Shown: positions 55,590-64,000 of the stretch, in pieces
Numbering within the stretch: position 1 is the first letter of the stretch
Layout of the letters: every line of letters starts with the position of its first letter
DNA from: Lepeophtheirus salmonis
Lineage: Eukaryota; Arthropoda; Copepoda; Siphonostomatoida; Caligidae
Length of the DNA: 64,000 nucleotides
NCBI RefSeq assembly: GCF_016086655.4
Contig: NC_052132.2
Span: 7,194,805 to 7,258,804 of the forward strand
Direction: 5' to 3'
The notes under the pieces: model-generated
Told to the model about the DNA's origin: nothing
Databases searched by the model: none
Seen by the model: the letters and a program-made list of their open reading frames with translations, nothing else
Position numbers and translations under genes: made by a program

Positions 55590-56010
55590 GGAATGTTCTT
55601 TTCCTTAGTAGTTGTCAATATTATTCATTTCCCGAGTGGTGAACAACCTTTCTTAAATAGATTCAATTATATTCAGAACCTGATTAACCCTTCGTGTGTG
55701 CACATAAAAGACGGAGCAAACCCACTGGATTTGTTGTGGAGTTATAATTGTAAGTCCTTGTCGAACTCAGAGTAGAATTGGGGATCAAAATCAGATTAAT
55801 TTTAGTAAATATCCTTATTATATCATGTTCTCCTTCCTCTCTTGTCACAGCTGATTGTAGCTGATCTAATGAAACGTCATGAGCATTATTCTCTCTCTCC
55901 TCTTAAACATTTTTCCAATTGTCACGGTTACCAAGTTGATTTTCAGTTTCTTTTTTTCCAACATGCCCATTTACTCTAGATTTTTAGTTTTCTTTTTTTC
56001 TAACATGCCC
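55590..56010 (-). repeat. Dispersed repeat family A, copy 6 (inverted), nested in hAT
   Basis: TTCTTTTCCTTAGTAGTTGT, GAGTTATAATTGTAAGTCCT, TGTCGAACTCAGAGTAGAAT, ATGAAACGTCATGAGCATTA and TTCCAATTGTCACGGTTACC, in the same order as copies at 33170 and 58225. Its last ~40 bp (TTTCTTTTTTTCCAACATGC...CTAGATTTT) are repeated once in tandem to about 56027. Confidence 0.7.
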
Positions 56011-56044
56011 ATTTTACACTAGATTTTCATCATTGATTATAATA

Positions 56045-56470
56045 TTGTATTTCAGCTGGTTAAGAACCCGTTTTCATTCCTGCAAATGGTCAATGAAGTG
56101 GGCTTGTTCATCAATTTAAAAAAAAAAATAGAAGTGTTGCTAGACTGAAAATTGTGCTGCTTGACCTGCAATCAAATGATGAATGCAAGAAGGTGTTCAA
56201 GTTCCCTTCTTCTACCATAAAGTTTGGGGTTGGATTCCCACCAAGATTTTAGATTCTGAAACAATTTAGTATTCGTGTTGGTAAAATGTTCGGATCAACG
56301 TTGTTGTGCAAGCCTGTTTTCTACGAGATGAACGTGGTGAAAAATTAATATCGTACTAAAATAGTTTCGAAAGACTAAGATCAACCCATGAGCATTGCCA
56401 CAACCAGTCTGAATGCGAACTTTAAAAAGATAGCTCAGAATTCAAGAGCAAAACAGTCTTTAAGTAATAA
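56045..56470 (+). pseudogene. hAT transposase C-terminal remnant (ZBED/GTF2I-like group)
   Basis: In changing frames the plus strand reads NPFSFLQMVNEVGLFINLKK (56065-56125), LQSNDECKKVFKFPSSTIKF (56168-56230) and VGKMFGSTLLCKPVFYEMNV (56278-56338). This last is the hAT dimerisation block, usually FGSTYVCEQ.FS.MK. NANFKKIAQN follows. The order matches NPF..D...ELIDLQ.D..LK..F...MFGSTY.CE in ZBED5-like proteins. The N-terminal two thirds are absent. Confidence 0.6.
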
Positions 56471-56619
56471 TATATGTTGTATGAAAAAAATATTCAAACT
56501 TCAATTACTTTTATCCACTGAAAGTTAAAGAGAATGCTTCATTAATGTGGTTCAAAAGATGACTTCATAATCTCATTTTGTTTAACGCCCAAAAGCTGTT
56601 GAGAACCCCTGCTGTAGAG

Positions 56620-58220
56620 GATATATTACTTTTAAACTATTTTTTCACTAAACATTTTTTTTTAAAGAATAAAAGTTATAAGGCTTCCCTTCGATTCTTT
56701 CGTTGGGGTGGATAAATAATAACAACGCAAAAAAACATAACAAAAAAAAAACCTTCATTAAAACCTTGATAATTTATTTTAAAATTTAGTAGTTACTCAT
56801 AAACTAATGCAAATGTCATACTAAAAAAATTGGATAATGGAAGAATATAGAAAATGGAGGAAATATATAATAGACACAAGAAATTGCAAGGATATTTTAG
56901 TTTTTGAGTGAACTAAATATATGTAAAATAATAACTTTATTGGTAAATCAAAATTAAATTTTTATTATAGTATTGAGTCGGTATTATTATGAGTTCTATG
57001 TGACTTTCTTTTTCTCCAACATAGTCATAAATTATATTCTTTTATACAGTAAAATAGTTATAAAATAAATTCCATTCCCTTTAAAAGTTCCTTGTACTCT
57101 TGTAATTCATTCTTATATTCTTGAAGTCATCAACTTAAAAATATTTGAAAATGTCTAGACCAAATGAAACTATATAACTATGTACATTAAAAAAATATTG
57201 AAGGAAAAAAAGGTTAATGTATGTATTTCCATAATTAAAGAAAAAAAAACTAATGAAGGGGTTGAGTTTTTTTTAACAGCATCAGGAATGTTATAGGAAA
57301 CCCCCAGATATTATTGAAGCTTAGTCTTTAAAACATAAGGAAGCTTTGGAGTTCAAACACTACATTACACGTATATACAAAAAGTGTTCTTTTATACTAT
57401 GAAAAGTGCGTTTAAAAAAAAAAAGGCCGAAACATTATCTTCAAACGAAAATTGCTTATTTCTTGAAAAATCAAATAACTACAAGGCCAATTCCTACTTC
57501 ACTTATAAATACATAAATATATATGTTTTGTACAATACAAAATTCGTTTGGATCAGATTCCTGGTTGATACTTCAGATCAGGATGAAGTCTTCCGTCTTA
57601 ACATATTCAAAGAGAAAAAACGGTAAGATGCTACTAAATGCACCATTTTTTGGCCCCTGAGGTCTAACCCCAACGACACTTGATTCAAAAATAAATATTT
57701 TACTAATAGGTTAAAAACTCAATTTATGATATTTCTCACTTTCGGGGCATTTGGCAAATAGCTTTAACTTTAGATTTCCTTTTTTTGCTTGCAACTTAGC
57801 TGAAGGAACTCTGATTGCAACGTGAAAGACCTCGTCTGAAAGCCTCACTAATATTTTTGAGTAAATTATGACCTAAATAGTTTTACTCAACTTAACTTTT
57901 TTATTAATTGCAATTAAAAACCTGTATATATACAGCCCAAATACGAGTTGACTAAATCGGCCGATTATAAAACGTTTGAAAATATTTGGTAATTTGCCAA
58001 TATTTCAATTTATCAAAAATATTTTCTCCCCAAGAAAAATATTTATTTTTAATATAAAAATCAAATTAATGTAAACACAATATTTGAACATTAACATTTG
58101 ATGGTTTATCGTCTAAAATCTAAATTTGTTTTATCAAATTTTGGCACTGGCTTCGCCAGGTGATGTGATATCAACAGTGATGTATATCCGCTGAATTTTT
58201 TTGCTTGCCGTTTGTTTTTT
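56620..58220. other. AT-rich intergenic DNA, no confident gene
   Basis: The longest frame (57384-57626, 80 codons) reads KKKKAETLSSNENCLFLEKS and so on, with no domain recognised. No paired repeats. Confidence 0.5.
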
Positions 58221-58224
58221 TTGG

Positions 58225-58600
58225 AATTGGTAATCGGGAGAATGTATTTTCTTTTCCTTAGCAGTTGTCATTACTATTTAATTCCTGAGTAATGAACATC
58301 CTTTCCAAATAGATTCAAAGCCTTATTGGACATTCGTATGTGCTCATAAAAATTGGAGAGTCACCCTGAGGATTTGCTGCTGAGTTATAATTGTAAGTAT
58401 TTGTTGGACTCAGAGTAGAATAGGGAATCGACGGCGGAGTAATTATAGCAAATGTTCTAGTTTATATCATTTTCTCCTTCCTCCTTGTCACAGTTGATCA
58501 TTATTCTTTCTCTCCTCAGAAATATTTTTTTAAATTGTCAGAGTTACCATGTTGATTTTTGGGGTTTTTTTAACATGCCCATTGTATACAGAATTTTTAT
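58225..58600 (-). repeat. Dispersed repeat family A, copy 7 (inverted)
   Basis: TTCTTTTCCTTAGCAGTTGT, TTATTGGACATTCGTATGTG, GAGTTATAATTGTAAGTATT, TGTTGGACTCAGAGTAGAAT, TTTAAATTGTCAGAGTTACC and TTTAACATGCCCATTGTATA, in the inverted family order. It is one of the best-preserved copies and is not nested in another element. Confidence 0.7.
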
Positions 58601-58899
58601 CCCTTGATATCAAGTATTAATATCAAAATGTCAACAGGAAATAGGAAATACCCATAAATGATATCTAAATATTTATTAATAGATTGAATAAAGAGATTAG
58701 TCAGTTCTAAGTGCTTACCATCGAAACATATCAGTGCGCAACCTTACGGAATTTAAGTCTTCATCAGAACTTTGAGTGAGAAATTTAAATAAGAAAGAGG
58801 ATGTCGACAAACAGCGAATTTGAAATGGAAAGTTAATCCCTTATGGAGGGATTCACAAGATAGGAAAAATGTAGAAGATATAATTGGATTTTGACAAAA

Positions 58900-59280
58900 T
58901 TACTGATAGCTGTGAACTTCATACCGGAGGGATATATTTTTTCGTTTATGATGATAATTAATTGCAATAGTTACTGTAAATGGAAGTAGCTATTGCGCCA
59001 TGATAACTGGTTCTTTTTAGCCTAAATTTCAAGGTATGGACTTGACAAACATGTGGTTTTTACAAAATAGTGCCAATTGTGACACACCAAACGTTACAAT
59101 CGATTTATTGCAAAGCAAATTTGGTGAGCTCCTTATTTTGAGAAATGGATTAGTTGATTGACCTTTTCGATCGTGCGATCCTTTCTTTGGGGTCATGTGA
59201 AGTCATTGGTCTTCAGCAATAAGCTGGCGACGTTAAAAGACCTCTAAGAAAATATCAAATGCAGAGTTGGTACAAAATAT
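58900..59280 (+). pseudogene. mariner transposase remnant, catalytic centre to C-terminus
   Basis: The plus strand reads VNGSSYCAMITGSF (58979-59020), then PKFQGMDLTNMWFLQNSANC, DTPNVTIDLLQSKFGELLIL and RNGLVD, a stop, then PFRSCDP. After a frame change it reads SFLWGHVKSLVFSNKLATLK (59180-59240). This matches the arthropod mariner-type WFQQDGATCHTA..TIDLL..KFGE..ISRNGPV.WPPRSCDLTPLDYFLWGYVKSLVY pattern. The catalytic D of QQDGATCHT is now Asn (LQNSANCDT). Stops and frameshifts make it inactive. Confidence 0.75.
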
Positions 59281-59289
59281 TCATACATA

Positions 59290-62200
59290 AATGTATATGT
59301 TTATAATTTGTACTAAAAAATAAATTTGGCAAAATATTTAATTGTTTGTATTTTATATATAAAAAAATGTTGTATCACTCTTGATAAAAACCCTTAACAT
59401 ATCATAAATTATAAAAATATTACTCTTCCAAGAATTCAAAGGGTAAAAAAAAATACTTTATCCTTTGGACACATATATAACTATTTTTTTGACAATGTTT
59501 TATCTGTAAAATTGAAAAAAAAAAACACACACACACCATGGAACATTGGTTTTCAAAATGTAAAGGTATTCAAAGGGTTAAAGAGTCAAATGTCAGAGAT
59601 ATTCTATTTATGAACGATACAATGAACAAATCATCGTCGTTTTATTAATATTACCCAAATAAATGATATTTTAGACTTTGTGTATCAGATTTGTGGTATG
59701 TATTAAACTTGCAATTTCATTACTTTTTAAAAATTAATAATATAATGTAATAACAAAAGTTTATATTGTATAATTAAGTGAAGTTAAGCCTTGGTACAAA
59801 AATGAAAGGGTAAAAATCCCTATTGTTCGAGTCCTACTTTAAACAAATCACCATCTGACTTTCAGTTTTGATACGTATAATTAAAAAAGAGACATGGACC
59901 ACCTCGAAACAATACCATTGCAAATAAGCAAAATGGATAAAATGGAAAGAACTCAAAAATATAAGTAAGTAAGCATAAAACAGGTTCCGTCCTCCCCCTT
60001 CTTTACAAAATTTAAAATATAGTAGACAAGGCAAGTATGGAAATAACTATTGAGGTAATAGATCCTTTAGATTCACTTTCAAATACACAGTCAAATTAAA
60101 TTGTAAATGTGTTTGATTACTATATCTATCAAGCCTTAAAAATACGTCACATACTCCTTTGAAGACTTAATTGAAGAGAGATATCATTTATAATCCTCTT
60201 TTTCTCTCATTAACTTTATCGTGTACACTTGTAAGTCTTACATGGATATTATTGTTTTCAGTATGTTTGAGTCAAACATTACATAATAACAAACAACGCA
60301 TTTTAAGTAAAAATGATGCCTGGGTCTTAATTCAACGAATATAACCTTTTAGTAGAAAATTAAGGGTTTAAAATTGATTAATAACAATTAATTAAAATAC
60401 AGCTTTCAAACCAATAATACTTATAATTTTATGGCCTATTTCTGAGGGCCCTAAGGCTAATTGAGACAAACTAAGGCCATATTTTGAATTAGGGTATAGC
60501 ATGTTCTCGTGACATATGTACATCTCTGCTGTTGAAAAGTGTGTTTATTATGAATATTATGAGCATACCTTCAATTCAATTCAACTTGCAGGGGATATAA
60601 TCCAACGGATCATGGTCCTTGTGCCTATGTATCATTGGATACATATAAACAAAATCCTTCTAACCAATATGATTTGCTCTATTTTTAGTTCGCCTCATGC
60701 ACTATGTACGTTGTGAACTAATTTTACAGAGAGCCCCTTAAGTTAGAGTCCTCTCTCCTTCACATTATATTGAGCACTGAGTGGATCGATGTGTTTTACT
60801 TTACTTCTACGTGCACACTCACACACAGGAAGGCATGTTAACGCACTCAAAAAACAACAACAATAAAACCCTTTTGCATACTTATATACATGGGAATTTA
60901 TATATATATATATATATAGTATAGGGCTGCAAAGAGAGGACCCTCCCAACTAATATATTGTGTAACATATGCAAGTTTTTTTTTTTCATTTTACTTTATT
61001 TTTAGGATATATTTATATATATATATAGTACCTCGTCTTCGTTTCCATTACTCTGTCATTAATTAAATTAATGTTAGCAAACTATTTAATAGCTTATTAC
61101 AAGTTTGAGGGCTCATGTTAATAAATATATATATACCATTGCATAGTGCAGGTTTGGTGTGTGTGTTTGAGAAGGAGGTTGTGCATTATTTTTGAGGGAA
61201 AATTGAAAAGGATTAACCTAATTTTTTTTAAGTAACTCGAAATCAGAGTCTGAAATGTCATAATTTATTGAAAAAGGGATGTGCCACCAAATATAATTTT
61301 CTAACAAAATATCGATTAAGGAAAATGGCACAAAAAAGTTGAAAAAATGTCACTATAAACAAACATCATTCGATCAAATATGAACTAAATTATTAATCAA
61401 AAAAGGTTTGTAACCTTTTTTGGGAAAAATAAAAGGGGGCCTATAGTATAACACTTGAGTATTTAAGTTTACTTTCAAGCGACACAACTTAAATACACTG
61501 TAAACTAAAAGTATTTCGTCTCTTTGAAAGAGGTAATGATAAAACTTCTAGAGATAAACTGACGTAGTTAGTAATTACGTCATTTCAGCCATTGTGGTTA
61601 CCTTAATAGACCAATAAGAACCAGTCCTTGGACTGACTCATTTTATTAGAACCGGACTGATGGAACTATAGTCTTTTTAGCTTTTTTAGACCTATCCAAC
61701 AATAGTTATTCATAATTACTCCAACAAGGTCCATGCAAAACAAAACAATGATAATGGCAAAACAAACCTATTAGTGTTGTTATGTACCCTGATACTGTAG
61801 CGGTACAGATATTACAGTTTCATTGTCACGGATTAATACACAATATGTGTTTTATCTTTTTAAAAGTGCATATTTAAATGTTTAACAATTTAGGTGAGGT
61901 AACAAGCAATATATATATACTAAATTACATGAATTCTCCTTAATTTAATAGAATTAATTTAATTGTGCCCCGTCAATAAAAAAGCAATTTAGAACAATTT
62001 TTTTTCAAAATTGAATATGGATTTCATTTGTATTCTTATAACAAATTATTTTTATCAACGAATTATTCTCTGTAACCCTTTGGATGAGCTGCAAATTGCA
62101 CTTAAAGAAGTCCAAAATTGTTTGTGACAATAATTGAATGATATATTGATAGATTTTATTTGAAAAACCATATTGGGGCCAATATAAGTATTTTAACCCA

Positions 62201-64000
62201 TTAATGGATACTGTAGCTTTTTCTGGATGCTAGAAAAATAATAATTACTAGTTAAATAATCATTCTAGCTTCCAGTTTTTTCATCAATGAACGCTTTATT
62301 TAGGTATATTAAAAAATGCCGATTTACAAAGAGAAAAAAACTTGCAGGAGGCGTGCGTAGAAGTCTAGAAGTGTTTTAGGGATCCCCAAACAGATGCTGG
62401 ATTTTCATTATATAAAAGGGGGAACTAATTTGACGTCATTTATAGTTAATATAGATAAATTATTACTATTTTACACAGTTATGTGTTGTTTTTTTCAATC
62501 GGTTGCTTTGTTTCATTGCACTATTTGTTTGAAAATAAGTCACCTTAAGATAGCCTTCAATGTTACACATTAAGCATAATGGATCAAACAAAAAATAAAA
62601 TGGACGTTTAAAAATTTTATTATCTAGTATATTTCAGATATTTTTAATCAATTTGTATATGCACAGTATATAAATTTAAATCCGACATTAGCACCTTCAA
62701 TCTTTATCACTGTGCAATATGAAAGTACTTTTAAACTTTTTTTTTTTTTTTCAATAATTATAATTTATTGTCTGGCGAGCGTGGGGAGATATTAATAAAT
62801 CGAATTTCATATTATGTTATTCAATTGTAGGCTTGAAAAAAACTGACTTTTGCACAATATTATATTCTGTAGTTCCTGAAAATTTCAGTCGATTTTCTTC
62901 ATGTTTAGGAAAGTTGTGTTGTTTTATTAAAATATCATATTTCATTAGACCACAGATTTTTGTGTAGGATATAACATTAACGGTACTAATAAAAGGGTTG
63001 AAATTTCGATGGTAAATTGGTTATAACTTCTATGATATTGAAGATACACACGCGATTTTAGTATCAAAATGTCAGATAAAACAGATTTCAATGGAAAAAA
63101 TTGAATTTACAATTTTTTGCAACATACCTACTTTAATCTATTCTCAATCATTGACTGAAAGTATTTTCCTTCTACTCACAGTTGACTTATAACTAAAAAA
63201 TCTAGAATATATTTCAAGTTGACATTCCAATCAACTTTTTCAACTATTTTAACATCTTGAGATACTCTAAAATTAGTTTTAAAAAACTAGACAAAACATT
63301 TTTGTACTCTTTTGGAGATACATGGTGTCATGTATTGCCAGTGCATTATTTACTTGTTCAATTATTTTTATATTAAAAAGAAATTTTTGAAAACACACAC
63401 TCTTATTTTATGCACTTTTGTGCGATACTCAAATTCGAGAGGGTAATTTCAAGATGTCCAAAAAAAAAAAATTAAAGATGGAAAAAGGGTCATGAACGCA
63501 TTTGGTGAAATGTACCTTAACCTATAATTAGCTTTTTTCATCTAACAGTATATTTCTTCATCGTCTTCCTATGGTATATAAATGTTTTAAATAAATACAA
63601 ACCTATAGAATGAGGTTTTACAAAAGAAATTTACATTTAATATATTTATAACTTATAGTAGATCGTTTTAGGTAAGAAATTTAACATAATGAAACTAAAT
63701 ATAAAAAAAATCTTTTTAATTTTCCATTGGCATCTTTAAGATAGTGTTTTCTCTTAGTATGTATTCAATATTTAAAAAAATATGTATATTAATGATAAAT
63801 GTACTCGTATGTTTATCAATCTAAGTTTGATTTTTTACTTTAAAAAAAGTTATAAATATTCCCTTTCATTATAATCAAACATACATATCAACCTAATCGT
63901 TTCTGAGGTAGTATGCTTAAAATATACATTCCGCAATGTTTAAAGAGTCGTATATTGTACAAACAGCAAAAACAATCAAATTTGACATGTTCATTTGTCT
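59290..64000. other. AT-rich intergenic DNA, no confident gene
   Basis: Small frames at 59834-60034 (minus), 60516-60716 (plus) and 60743-60949 (minus) lack any domain. (TA)n tracts lie at about 60899-60918, 61012-61026 and 61117-61133, and an imperfect CA/AC tract near 59525-59537. Text at 61560-61690 (GACGTAGTTAGTAATTACGT, CATTTCAGCCATTGTGGTTA) echoes repeat family B. TTAGTGTTGTTATGTACC at 61771 echoes the MITE family C terminus, but no partner was found. Confidence 0.5.

Larger units (their letters stand above)
55394..56612 (+). mobile_element. hAT element remnant with TIRs and 7-bp target duplication
   Basis: The direct repeat TGTAGAG flanks it at 55387-55393 and 56613-56619. The left end AAAGGATTCTCAAC and the inverted right end GCAGGGGTTCTCAAC are the hAT-type NGGGGTTCTCAAC terminus. 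It holds a decayed hAT C-terminus at 56045-56470 and a family A repeat at 55590-56010 that is probably a later insertion. Confidence 0.75.

Noticed and set aside
57384..57626. 80-codon plus-strand frame
   Set aside because: No recognised motif, no splice or promoter context, Lys/Asn/Tyr-rich as expected by chance in AT-rich DNA.
1..64000. tRNA, rRNA, bacterial operon or phage features
   Set aside because: No cloverleaf-like or rRNA-like blocks were recognised by eye, and spliced coding plus arthropod transposons exclude a prokaryotic reading. A dedicated tRNA scan could not be run.

Overview
The window looks like nuclear DNA of an arthropod. It is very AT-rich and carries a spliced gene with canonical GT-AG introns, no operon-like gene packing, and a dense population of decayed Tc1/mariner and hAT transposons, MITE-like inverted-repeat elements and poly-A/AT tracts. 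The transposase families and general texture fit a copepod such as a sea louse (Lepeophtheirus type). That species-level guess is inference, not something the sequence proves.

Only one convincing host gene is present: a voltage-gated potassium channel of the Kv2/Shab type on the minus strand, about 49.06 kb down to 37.80 kb. Exon 1 (start of T1), exon 2 (rest of T1 with an HX5CX20CC zinc motif) and exon 3 (S1-S2) are single. The S3-S6 half is present twice in tandem (exons 4a+5a and 4b+5b). Both copies have the same phase-1 acceptor, the same internal short intron, the same TVGYGD filter and their own stop codon, so one T1-S1-S2 head could be joined to either of two voltage-sensor/pore tails. 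Exon 4a has one extra G in a G6 run that shifts the frame. Intron 1 appears to use a GC donor.

0-32.5 kb: no host gene found. It holds a chain of broken Tc1/mariner elements on both strands (about 1.4, 2.2, 5.1, 7.2, 8.3, 11.7, 12.9, 16.9, 19.8, 22.5, 24.7, 26.4, 29.6 and 31.6 kb), a hAT C-terminal remnant at 3.0-3.45 kb, MITE copies and a dispersed ~380-bp repeat (family A). Several transposase copies keep only the two ends of the protein.

32.5-37.8 kb: MITE and repeat copies, a THAP-type zinc-finger remnant at 34.7-35.3 kb, then AT-rich DNA next to the channel gene. 37.8-49.1 kb: the channel gene, its introns loaded with a CAGGGG-ended fold-back element, a hAT-like 601-bp element, and a Tc1/mariner copy interrupted by a fold-back element.

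49-64 kb: an unidentified open frame followed by AATAAA and a genomic A14 tract (~50 kb), an imperfect ~95-bp tandem array (52.3 kb), a perfect 43-bp duplication (53.1 kb), a remnant of an uncharacterised multicopy protein family (53.4-54.3 kb), a hAT element with a 7-bp target duplication (55.4-56.6 kb), a mariner remnant (58.9-59.3 kb) and mostly featureless AT-rich DNA to the end. No tRNA, rRNA or CRISPR array was recognised.
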